Origin: Parastagonospora avenae f. sp. tritici 18332-5 | Lineage: Eukaryota > Ascomycota > Dothideomycetes > Pleosporales > Phaeosphaeriaceae | Direction of reading: 5' to 3' | Length of the DNA stretch: 64,000 bases | Assembly (NCBI GenBank): GCA_022559985.1 | Contig: JAFJTR010000102.1 | Location: 36,562 to 100,561, forward strand | Shown: piece by piece, positions 54,436 to 64,000 of the stretch | Position numbering within the stretch: position 1 is the first letter of the stretch | Layout: the number at the start of each line of letters is the position of its first letter | The notes under the pieces: model-generated | The model's database searches: none | The model's input: only the letters and a program-made list of their open reading frames with translations | Told to the model about the DNA's origin: nothing | Program-made: the position numbers and the translations under genes

Positions 54436-57244
54436 ATGCAGAGCGTCGTACGCGCTGGTGCTCGTGTGGCAGCACGCTCGTCCCGCCAGATCCTCGCTAC
54501 CTCTCCCACCGCGCGATCCCTTCCCCGAGCCCTCGTGGGCAGCTCGACTCCGAGCCGTTTATATGCGTCGTCCAGCGATGGCAAGAAGTCATCCATATAT
54601 GCCGCCTTCCTCAACTTGCTGGCCAGTGCCAGCTCGCGCAGAGAGGTCGACCAGTACCTCGGCCAGTTCCGCTCCGTGTCACCGCACCAATTCGCCGTCG
54701 TGAAGGTCGGAGGCGCAATTCTTACCGACCATCTGCAAGAGCTATGCTTTGCCCTGCAGCAGCTCCACGCCATCGGCCTGTACCCCATCATCGTCCACGG
54801 CGCTGGCCCCCAGATGAACCAGCTGCTACTGGACTCTGGCGTGGAGCCCGACTTCATTGATGGCATCCGCGTCACGGACAAGAAGACGCTGGGCATTGCT
54901 CGCAAGCTGTTTCTGGAAGCAAACATGGATCTGGTCATGACATTGAAGAGGGACTGGGGTGTGCCTGCTCGCCCTATTACTGCCGGCGCGCTGCAGGCCG
55001 ACTACCTGGACAAGGAGAAGTGGAAGTACGTGGGCAAGATCAACAAGATCAATCCCAGACCCATCATGGACGCGCTCGAGAACAACGAACTTCCCATTCT
55101 GTGCTCCATGGCCGAGACCGAAGACGGCCAGATTCTGAACGTCAATGCTGACGTAGTAGCGGCAGCTCTGGCACGTGAATTCGAGCCTCTCAAGGTCATC
55201 TACCTGTCCGAGAAGGGCGGGCTGTTCAACGCGGAGACTGGCAAGCTGATCTCGCACATCAACTTGGAGGGCGAGTACGACACATATATGAACCAGGCTT
55301 GGGTGAGATACGGCACCAAGCTCAAGATTGTAGAAGCAAAGAACCTGCTCGATGGCCTGCCACGAACATCGAGCGTCGCAATCACCCACCCCTCAAACCT
55401 CGGAAAGGAGCTGTTCACGCACACTGGAGGCGGCACGTTGATTCGCAATGGCGGCAGCGTCAAAGAGGTCTCCAAGTTTGAGGAGCTGGACATCAAGGCC
55501 CTGTCGGAAGCGCTTGCCAAAGAACGAGGAGGCGCTGAAGCTTCGGATGCCGTCAACAAATACCTGGACAACCTCAAGAGCCGTTCGTTCGAGGTCTTCT
55601 CTGACGACTCCATGGGCGTCGTAGCTGTTGTGTACCCGCCAGCTCAGGATGGCGAGTTTGCTCAGCTTTCAACCTTTTCTACCACCAAGGAAGCGTTCCG
55701 AACCAACGTGACCGACCTAGTCTTTGAGCGCATCAAGCAGAAATACCCAAAGCTTTATTGGGTTGTGAATAGCCAGGAGCAGAACCTGGTCAAGTGGCAC
55801 CTGGAAAAGACTGACGGCTTCCTCCGCCGCGACCAAGAAATCTTCTGCTGGTGGGGAACCGCAGAGTCGAAGGAAATCTTCTCGTTACTTGAGGACTACT
55901 CAAAGCAGGGGCGTGGAATGCTAAAGGATAGCTTGGATCATCAATTCAGGAGGGCGGCCGATTTTGTTGCCAGCCTGAAACAGGGCCAGCAGGTCCGGAC
56001 CTACTCGACGGCAACTGCCTCGCGACCAATGGGACGTTCGTCAAGGCCGACTGTGAGGCAAACTTACAGTCCTGCCGGAAGCCGAGGCTTTGCAACAACA
56101 GTCCCAAGATCGGAAGAGACCACTAACCCCAATCCTCCATATGGCATCAAGTTCAAGAGCAGAGACTGGCCAGCAAAGGTGGCACTGATCGGTGCCCGAG
56201 GTTATACTGGACAAGCTCTCATCGAGCTCCTTAACAAGCACCCGAACATGGATTTACGCCATGTCTCTTCGCGTGAGCTCAAAGGCAAGAAGCTCGAAGG
56301 ATACACCAAGCGCAACATTGTCTATGAGAATCTTTCGCCAGAGGACGTCAAGCGCATGGCTGAGAAAGGCGAAGTTGATTGCTGGGTTATGGCCCTGCCC
56401 AACGGCGTATGCAAGCCTTTTGTTGACGCGATTAATGAGTCCGGAAAGTCTGATGCTGTCATCGTCGATCTGAGCGCTGACTACCGATTTGATGACACTT
56501 GGACATATGGTCTGCCCGAGACAGTCGACCGCCGGAAGCTTGCTGATGCCAAGAGAATAGCAAACCCTGGATGCTACGCCACCGCCGCACAGCTTGGTAT
56601 TGCGCCTCTGCTTGAGTTCATCGGTGGCCAGCCCACAGTGTTCGGTGTATCTGGTTACTCGGGAGCTGGCACCAAGCCCAGTCCCAAGAATGATGTCAAA
56701 TTCCTTGAAAATAACCTCATCCCGTACAGTTTGACGGACCATATTCACGAGAAGGAAATCTCAAGGCAATTGGGCACCGAGGTGGCATTCATCCCTCACG
56801 TAGCTGTCTGGTTCCAAGGAATTCACGTAAGTATTTCCCCTCTTGCTACGCACCCTCGGTAATTTGCATGTGTCCTAGTGATATCATCAACCGAAAAGAA
56901 TGCTTCGGAGCTAAACAGCCTTACCTGAATCATGGCTGACAAGGCTTTAGCACACCATTTCTATTCCGCTCAACCGTACAATGACGTCCCGAGACATTCG
57001 CAATCTCTACCAGGATCGCTATGCAGGTGAAAAGCTCGTCAAAGTCGTTGGCGAGTCACCCCTGGTGAAGAACATCTCGGGCAAGCACGGTGTCGAGATT
57101 GGTGGTTTTGCTGTGCACAGCTCTGGCAAGCGTGTTGTTGTTAACGCGACAATCGACAACCTGCTCAAGGGTGCTGCGACGCAATGTTTGCAGAATATGA
57201 ATCTAGCCCTCGGATACGGAGAGTATGAGGGCATCCCCTACTAA
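54436..57244 (+). CDS. ARG5,6: Bifunctional acetylglutamate kinase / N-acetyl-gamma-glutamyl-phosphate reductase, mitochondrial
   Basis: Exons 54436-56826 and 56951-57244 (124-nt intron) give 894 aa. Residues 1-50 are an Arg/Ser-rich mitochondrial presequence. The kinase domain (about 70-340) has AVVKVGGAILTD, PIIVHGAGPQMNQLL and NADVVAAALAREF; a NAT-like DUF619 region follows (about 355-515) with YWVVNSQEQNLVKWHLEKTDGF. An Arg/Ser-rich linker (about 520-560) resembles a second presequence; in yeast the polyprotein is cut in mitochondria into the two enzymes. The reductase domain (about 577-894) has VALIGARGYTGQAL for NADPH and the catalytic Cys in ANPGCYATAAQ. The splice joins FQGIH to HTISIPLN. 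Together these make steps 2 and 3 of arginine synthesis. Confidence 0.96.
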
Positions 57245-59637
57245 GGAAACTGGGACAGAGCGATGTAGAACATTTCCAAGTGCAAAATTATTGTGGCGGG
57301 CTAGCGTTTTTGAGTGTATATATCATATCCCATGTCTTCTGGTAGACGACTGAATGAGAATTGCGTTAATCTCTGATTTGTATGAACATTAGTGGAGGTG
57401 GTAGGGTACTTTGCGGAGCTCGTCGCTGCACCATGCCTGTGCCGAAATCTGCACTGCCAGGTTATGCCGCCCAACGGAGTACATCCGTCCGTTCTTACTT
57501 GCATTCCAAGCCGCTCAGTCCCTCAGATAGCGAGTGACATGACAGAGTACCTAGGTATGGCACTATGACCATGACCATGGAGGACATGTTCCAGCTTGAC
57601 TATGATAAGGTGCGGTGCTTTATGCTTACATCCCAGCTCTCAAATCCTACTACTCGCCCTGATATTGGGAACGGAACAGAGGCGGCACTAGGCCTCCCTT
57701 CTTGGCTTACATCACGTCCGGACGGAAGCAAAAGGTGCACCAGGCTCGGGCAAAATTCGTGTCCGCTGTGCACATGCGCGAAGTAATCTAATAGTCTTAG
57801 GAAGCGCACTAATAAGTTTATAAAGAAGCCTACTATGGTATATATGCTTAGTGCTATAAGATATCTCGTTCAGTCTAATAAAAGATGTTAAATACATCTA
57901 GGCTACTTCTTTATTCTTCTCGTCCGGTGAAGGCGGACGGGAATTTCGCCAGGGCCTTTTCCAGTAAGTTCGTGAATGTGATAAATTTGGATGTGATGCG
58001 CCAGTTACGCCTTTGCCGCGATGTTTGCCTAGTCTCGTTGTACTGTGCCACGATCACGACACGGCAAGCCTGCAGGCCAACTTTCTCGTTGGCCCCAAAG
58101 ATAACAAAGATGGGTGTAAGGTGAGATAGTATGTTTCAGCTTAGGCCGGGTGTGGCGGAGTTCGGCGACCTAAACCCTCGACATTTCACCCCACAACATC
58201 ACCTGCCGAGTTGCAACATGTCTTATTCGACTTGCGATGGTGGGGCGCAGGAAGGGTGTTCGGTAGGTTTCGGTGGATTAATGACGTCCGGACGTTGGCT
58301 GTGATGTAAACTACGGGGGGCCTGGGCTATCTCGACACCTTCGATTCATGTTTTGCCCAGCGCCAGGTTGTTGGATGTAATGCACTTTGCAAAACATACC
58401 TGCTAAAGCTGGGACCTATGTTGGTTTCCGGTGCACACTTCTGTTAATTGAAGCTGTGCGCCTTTCTGGCAACACGCACGTGCGTGCACTATCGGGTCAC
58501 TCTTCGTGACTAGAAGCCACGAGACGAGTCGGGCACACCAGATGCAGTCTTTCCGCCTCCCTTCTAGATTTCCATGGGTTGGACATGTACCGGGCGCAAC
58601 TTGGGGCATAGTCAGAATGCATGATCTTGAATTGTATTGAAAAGTGGGGCGAGAGGCCTCCCGAAGGGTCCGATGAGGCTGTCCACAGGGTGCCTGAGCA
58701 AACGCCATAACCTCGCCGGCGGCTAGCGGATATAGACGAAAGGAAGGGATTCCCTTTCATGATTGGTCTAATACTAGGCCCGAGACTTCTCAAGACTTTA
58801 TCGAGGCGCGCAGGACCAGCAGACATCGGCGAAGGTCGCCATGGAAGGTATCAAACGACGAGCAGTGCTGTTTGGCACTGCTGCCGCCAGAAGGGAGATA
58901 CTCAGGCGTCCTGTCCTGAATAACAAACCAAGGGAAATAGATACATGTTGGCAGGAACTTTAGTCTATCACAAAATTGTGCAGTGGCATCCTCTTGACCA
59001 CTTCGTAGGCGCAAGGCGCGTTCGACAGGGCGTTCGGCTACTTCTCGAGGGCGAAGTGTAAGCTGTGACTGTGCCTTTTGTGTTCGCCGCAAACTGGCGT
59101 ACATATAGCATTTTCGAAACATGTCAGCCTCAGGGCAATCGTGAGCATACTCAAGAAATAGTGCCGAAGCGTTGGTGGTGTGGTTGCGCAGACCCCAGCG
59201 ATTTCGCGTGGCGGAGCTGTGCATGCCCATCCAAAATAGCGTCACTTAGCGTTGGTTTACTGTCCATCGCTCCTCCTTTCGGTCTGGCGGGCTCCGACAC
59301 GCCAACCGCAGGCGTGCGATGAACACATGTACAGAACGCTAAGTCTTGCGGCGTGTTGGAGCGACGCTCACGTCGAAAGACATTGCGGCGCTGATCAAGA
59401 TGGTTGCGATATTTGAACGCGCTCCCGTTATGGTCGCCTTGTCAGCTTGTCACCATTGCTCGCCCATCTTATGCGATTGTGCAACAACTGAGTCTATTTC
59501 CAATCTCATCTCAGCCGCATTTGGATACAGGCCCCATCTACACTGCCATTCACCAACCTCGACAGCTGCAGGCCTGACATTGCTGCCGCCGATGCTATTT
59601 TGGCTTCGGGCTTTGTATAACAATCTGCGCGGCCACT
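57245..59637. other. 2.4 kb gene-poor region
   Basis: Open frames reach 151 codons (58790-59245, minus) but have no recognisable domain or supportable exon structure. One palindrome (tacctaggta) is at 57547. The stretch 57790-57900 is A/T-rich. No RNA gene is recognised. Confidence 0.45.
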
Positions 59638-62600
59638 ATGAGCAAGACGCGTCAGACATTCGGGTCCGATAATGCAGCTCCAACAAAATCACTCCCTCTC
59701 CAACACCTGATACTACTGCAGTCCTCCGACCGTCCTCACAGCTTGGCTAGCTTGGAAGTTCAAGAAAAGGAGACCAAGTCACCCAGGAAACGTACATCGT
59801 GGCAGAGCCCCAAGGAGAATGTGCTGATTAGTACATACAAGAGAAGGATGTCCTCACTCAAGAACAAGGACTCTAGACGATCTGGCACCATCTTGCATGC
59901 TGTCCCAGGAACCACAGCATGTGCCACTACTCTTATCTGTAATGAACAAGACACAACAGCCCTCCAACACCAGGATATCGTCAACAAATCCAAAGCAATA
60001 TCACCCAATACCTCGCCAACATCAACTTCTGGCAATGCATCTGCAACTGGCACTTCGAGGGGCAATGGAAATCCTGCGACCTCGAATCAGCCTTTTGAGC
60101 CCATGGAACTCAAAGCGTACTTGGGTAATAAGTCGCTCAAGGGTTCGATAGGAATTTACAAGCATGGCAAGATACAGTGGCAGCAAACAAATCTCAGACA
60201 GTTGGGAAATGACACCAGAAATTATGGTGTCAAAGACAAGACGACGAAGCCAAGGATACAGGTCGTGATTCCCGCGTGGATACGCGAGCGACCACTGCCT
60301 GCCCTCCCCTTCTTTGAAGCCGCTAGTGAGCACCACAGCGCAGCAGCATCCTTTCACAACGTCCAAGACGTGTCGCCACCCTCTGCCGGGACCAAGGTTT
60401 TTGTGAGGAACTCCGTTGTTTCTCCGTTGAACCAGACTCAGCCGCTATCCTTCGGTCAATTTCAGCGCTCAATGAGTCGCGTTGTTCGCAGTACGCCAGT
60501 CCGCACTCCTCGACAAAACTCTCCAACTTCCAAGCACAGTGACTCCTCTGCCGACTCGCATGATAGCGACACTACCTCTGTGTATAGCGATGGCTCATCG
60601 GAAACCAGTATAGAGTTAGACAGCCCACGTCCTAATCTGATTGAGATCCATCGTTACAGCATCCAAAATCCAATCGCGGCAGGAGTTTTCGACTCACCAC
60701 GAGCTTCTGTTAGACACCACACACCACCACCACCAACTTCACGACTAAGCGAATATCCTCATCATCCCCCCATCGGACAGGATCTGGCATTTGAACCCAC
60801 GTGTTCTCTTCGACGAAGCCGTGATACCCCGGGTTCACTCAGACGCCAATCAACCAAGAGCCAAAGATCTTCGAAACGAAGCAATAGTCGGCGCCACCTC
60901 GTCAGCACAAACGGTGCTATCGATCATGCGATCAGCCGTTCTGCCTCGAGGCAGACGTCTAATTGCTTTCGCAGCGCCAGCCCAACCTTGAGTGAGGCCG
61001 AAAATGAGTTAGAAGAAGAGCTTGTCTTCCTCGGGGCCGACACAGAGGTCTCTGCCACACTTCAAGATAGGCAGGATTTGATAGCATCCAATATGCAAGA
61101 ATCGAGGATTCAGCGCGAGAAGAAGGCTCAAGAGACTACTATCGAATTGGTAGATTCGGTTCCCAAGGATTCACCTGATGTGGAGACGTCTGCAACGCCA
61201 CCGCCAGTGGTGCCCAGAAAGTCTAGCAAACGCAATGCTTCTTGTGAGGGAGCGTATCGATTGTCTCATTTACCGCGCAGCCATATTGCATCACAAATGG
61301 AGAGAGGCCGTTCAGCTGCGAGAACTCAACAACTGCGGATTACTATTCCGGAGTACAATCGCTTAGATGCCACTATTCGCCCATCTTCAGTACCCGTTCC
61401 TAGAAAAAGCGTCAAGCGTATCATTACACCATCATGCGCAGAGAGCGTGATTCTGAATATCTATCGTAGTCTGGACAACCTCGAAGACCTCTTTGCGACC
61501 GCTGTCGTCAACAAAGGGTTTTTCAGGGTCTTTGGGCGCCACGAACTCGACCTAATAAGAACCACACTGAAGAAGATGTCGCCACCTGCTTGGGAGTACC
61601 GCGAAATAGCATTTCCAGGCCATGACCTACTTCACGATGAGGATCTCGAAATGACTCGTCCGCAGGAAGAGTATACGCCGCTCTCTTATCTACAACTGCA
61701 AAAGTGCGACATGCATATTATGCGCTCGGTCAAGGTTTTCATCAGGGAGAAGTGCCAGTCTTACATTCGACCTGAAATGGCGACTGCACTCATCAGCGGT
61801 GATCGGCTCGAGGCTGCGAGAGTCGATGACGCTCTCTGGCGGATATGGACCTTTTGCAAGATTTTTGGTTCTGGGAAAGGGCGCGAAGATGATATTGTCG
61901 CTCAACAAGATTGGCTTAAGGGAGGCCCAATCGTACATCAGAAAGCATGCACCTTCAGCATCATGAGCTCTGATTACATGAACAATACCTTGATCAGTGC
62001 TCCAGAATCATTCGCAAAGGGCAACGGGGATGGTCTGACTGCGGAACAACTCTTCGATATGATGGAGTTGTGGAATTGCCTCAAGGCCTTACTGCATGAT
62101 TTCTCGAACCATACGGCTCTACGCACTGCTCAAGCGCGAGAGTGTGGAGTCTATGAAAAGACATATATTCGAGGTGGTGACATTGATGGCGAAGAATCAA
62201 TGCTTGGTAAGTCCTCGCACCCCATACCGACCTCCGGAGCCAGCGCTGACTAAGACAGAGGAGTGGTGCTCCTACGTGCTCACATTTGGTCTCTCTGCCG
62301 TGTTAGACCTCGCTCGCTCTAGTCAGCAAGAACCGGAAAGTCCTTTCAAAAGTGCCGCGGAGCAAGGGTGGATGACATGGAGCCCTCCAGTCCCAGGTAG
62401 CACTCGCCGTTACTTCCTCCAGGAAGCTGCTTCTCGCGTCTATGAGGAGAAAATAGCTCGTACGTTCGCTGCACACTCTACGCGCAAGTTTCAACTTCAA
62501 CGCGAATGTCAGATGTCGAAAGCGCGCTGCCAAAATTTTCCCGCGGAGCTTCGACAACGAAGAGTCGATACAACAGATATGCCCAGGTTGAGCTTCTCAC

Positions 62601-63271
62601 AAGAACGTCCTATGTCTGTGTGGTCGACAACCATTGGCGGCCTCACAGTTCATCGTCCCAGCGTGTCCGGAGAGGCGGTTTCCTATGTCCCAAGGGTTCG
62701 ATCAGCTCTGGCTCAGGAGCTAACTGCCTCAATCGCGGAACTACCCGCGGGAAGAATGCCTTCACCACCCATCACACGATCCATCGCGCAGCCTCTTTTA
62801 CCCACACCACCATCTTCAGTTGTGCCTAGTGTTTGTGACCGCAACAGTATGGCTATGAGCATGCCCTCGATCGACGAGCATCCGGCTCTTCGCAGGCCCG
62901 AAGCACTTCACCAAGACACTCCTTCACTTACAAATCACCCAGCTTTTCGACACAATCGCACGAGAACACCATCACATGTTGACCTAAATCAGTACTTAGA
63001 AAAAGAGCGATATGAATACCATGGACATTCTCGCCAGTCTAGCCGTGACTCCCAGCACTCTGAAGACCATCCTGCCTTTCAACAACACCCAAAACAACAC
63101 TCTATCTTCGCTAGTGCAGTACACGAAAACACGGCGGAGAAGGCGATATATCGAATTGTTGATATGGGATTTACAGCAGATGAGGCGAGAGAGGCTCTGA
63201 GAATGACAGATTTAGGAGACGGATTGAAGGTTGATAGAGCAGTAGGGCTGCTGCTAAGCAGAACGAAGTAG
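59638..63271 (+). CDS. Large disordered fungal protein with C-terminal UBA-like domain
   Basis: Exon 1 59638-62206 and exon 2 62259-63271 (52-nt intron GTAAGT...CAG) give 1193 aa. Residues 1-590 are Ser/Thr/Pro-rich with basic patches. A globular helical domain spans about 590-900: ILNIYRSLDNLEDLFATAVVNKGFFRVF, CDMHIMRSVKVFIREKC, WRIWTFCKIFGSG, and LFDMMELWNCLKALLHDFS; the splice restores ESMLEEWCSYVLTFGLSAVLDLA. A second disordered region follows, and the last 45 residues read AIYRIVDMGFTADEAREALRMTD...VDRAVGLLL, a UBA-like three-helix pattern with the MGF loop. The FFRVF-type start of the globular part is reminiscent of F-box-related proteins but not convincing. Role probably linked to ubiquitin binding; inference only. 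Confidence 0.8.
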
Positions 63272-63307
63272 ATTATAAGTTGTACCATTATATTAGGATT
63301 AAGACAC

Positions 63308-63863
63308 TTTTTTTATATCATTTATATTGTACTACCTATTGCTAGCATAAATACAATGAAGCTCATGCAGTCCTAGGGACTATGGAGCGCTGCGCATGCC
63401 TCGCTAATCCCTCTTTCCTAGGGTCCACGCTCAGTGCTATCAGCTGCAGTCTTTCACCTGCGTTGTGCATTTCTGCATATCCTCTCTTTCTGCCTTTCTT
63501 TGCAATTTTAACGTTATTGTAGGCCCTTATAGGGCTCCTGCTGCTTACAGCTACTTAGCTATAGTAATCTCTGTTTCCTTTAGAAAGTCTATTAAAATAG
63601 CACTTCCTTTTGTAGTACTAAAAAATTGTTGTAGCGTAGTAGTAGGCATGTCTAGCGTTTTTAACATTCTTTTTTGCTCCTTTGTGTAATGCTTGCATTG
63701 TAGGAGAAGGTATTCTAGTGTCTGCAATGCTCTGCAGTTGCCAAAGCATTCTCCTTTATTATCCTTACCTATTGCTTTAGAAAATTGCTTAAAGAAGCCC
63801 TTTCCTAGCTTAAGCTAGTAGTAGGCAGCTAGCACCCTCTTAGGGCCAGAGAGCAGCTGCATC
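63308..63863 (-). mobile_element. 5'-truncated Tad-like LINE copy (3' end of ORF2, 3' UTR, short poly-A)
   Basis: Read on the minus strand, about 63850 to 63535 encodes the C-terminal end of a Tad1-clade ORF2: GPKRVLAAYY, one in-frame TAG where Gln is expected, then LKLGKGFFKQF, a Cys pattern C-x4-C...LEYLLLQC, and FLKETEITIAK before a stop. The zinc-knuckle-like cysteines followed by LLLxC and FLKET are typical of this clade. A 3' UTR follows, then a 7-base poly-A (plus strand T at 63308-63314). The 5' end is truncated exactly next to the poly-A of a second copy. Confidence 0.75.
63315..63434 (+). repeat. Direct repeat, copy 1 (LINE 3' UTR, 120 bp)
   Basis: It matches 63881-64000 over 120 bases with four substitutions by eye (about 97 percent identity), and both copies start next to a T run on the plus strand. 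Confidence 0.9.
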
Positions 63864-64000
63864 TTTTTTTTTTTTTTTTTATATCATATACATTGTACTA
63901 CCTATTGCTAGCATACATACAATGAAGCTCATGCAGTCCTAGGGACTATGGAGCGCTGCGCATGCCTCGCTAATCCCTCTTTCCTAGGGTCCACGCTTAG
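63864..64000 (-). mobile_element. Second LINE copy, 3' end only (continues beyond the window)
   Basis: On the minus strand this holds the same 3' UTR as the first copy, ending in a 17-base poly-A (plus strand T at 63864-63880). It is in the same orientation and directly abuts the first copy. Its coding part would lie to the right of base 64000. Confidence 0.75.
63881..64000 (+). repeat. Direct repeat, copy 2 (LINE 3' UTR, 120 bp)
   Basis: This is the partner of 63315-63434, 566 bases away in the same orientation. The match reaches the last base of the window, so the true repeat is probably longer. Confidence 0.9.

Noticed and set aside
54826..55389. 187-codon minus-strand frame
   Set aside because: Antisense shadow of the acetylglutamate kinase domain.
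58790..59245. 151-codon minus-strand frame
   Set aside because: No recognisable pattern; isolated in a gene-poor region with no exon partners.
63315..64000. The flanking 120-bp repeats as LTRs of a retrotransposon
   Set aside because: Each repeat ends in a poly-A rather than TG...CA, and the interior encodes the end of a non-LTR ORF2, so two LINE 3' ends explain it better.

Overview
This is nuclear DNA from a filamentous ascomycete (Pezizomycotina). I infer Dothideomycetes, possibly Pleosporales, from gene style, but did not test this. The support is short spliceosomal introns (about 46-124 nt, mostly GTRAGT donors, CTAAC-like branch points and YAG acceptors), fungus-specific families (ARG5,6 fusion, RMT2, Ies2, Ctf8, GPI-anchored GH76, CBM1 proteins) and about one gene per 2-2.5 kb. 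Exon joins were read by eye, checking that phase is kept and the joined protein matches its family.

Layout. 0-5.9 kb: CE1-type esterase, an uncertain ORF over a G-rich repeat, mitochondrial uL30, a DUF7587-like protein and a probable terminal exon lacking an ATG. 6.9-15.3 kb: Ctr copper transporter, a 2.7 kb gene-poor stretch, six-exon Na+/H+ antiporter, Ap4A phosphorylase-like enzyme, and a secreted EEP phosphoesterase fused to a jacalin-like lectin domain. 15.3-21.6 kb: gene-poor, with a decayed amidase. 21.6-31.7 kb: seven-exon P450, large GAS2/GAR-domain protein, M28B peptidase, zinc polyol/butanediol-type dehydrogenase. 33-43.7 kb: cinnamyl-type ADH, Ctf8, secreted CBM1 protein with an unrecognised C-terminal domain, F-box-like protein, Cys-rich membrane-tail protein, MFS transporter, INO80 subunit Ies2, NmrA-like reductase. 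45-57.2 kb: repeat-rich protein with a C-terminal J domain, RMT2, an unknown protein, GH76, a synaptobrevin R-SNARE, and bifunctional ARG5,6. 59.6-63.3 kb: a 1193-aa disordered protein ending in a UBA-like domain. 63.3-64 kb: two head-to-tail 3' ends of a Tad-like LINE on the minus strand.

There is no clear biosynthetic cluster, CRISPR, rRNA or tRNA. Conserved housekeeping genes are mixed with secreted and lifestyle genes (CE1, CBM1, EEP-jacalin, M28B, P450, MFS). Decay is concentrated in the amidase and the LINE tail. The most unusual items are the EEP-jacalin fusion, the CBM1 protein, the ART-like reading of the DUF7587 protein, the J-domain repeat protein and the tandem LINE ends. I did not find a convincing new multi-gene system.
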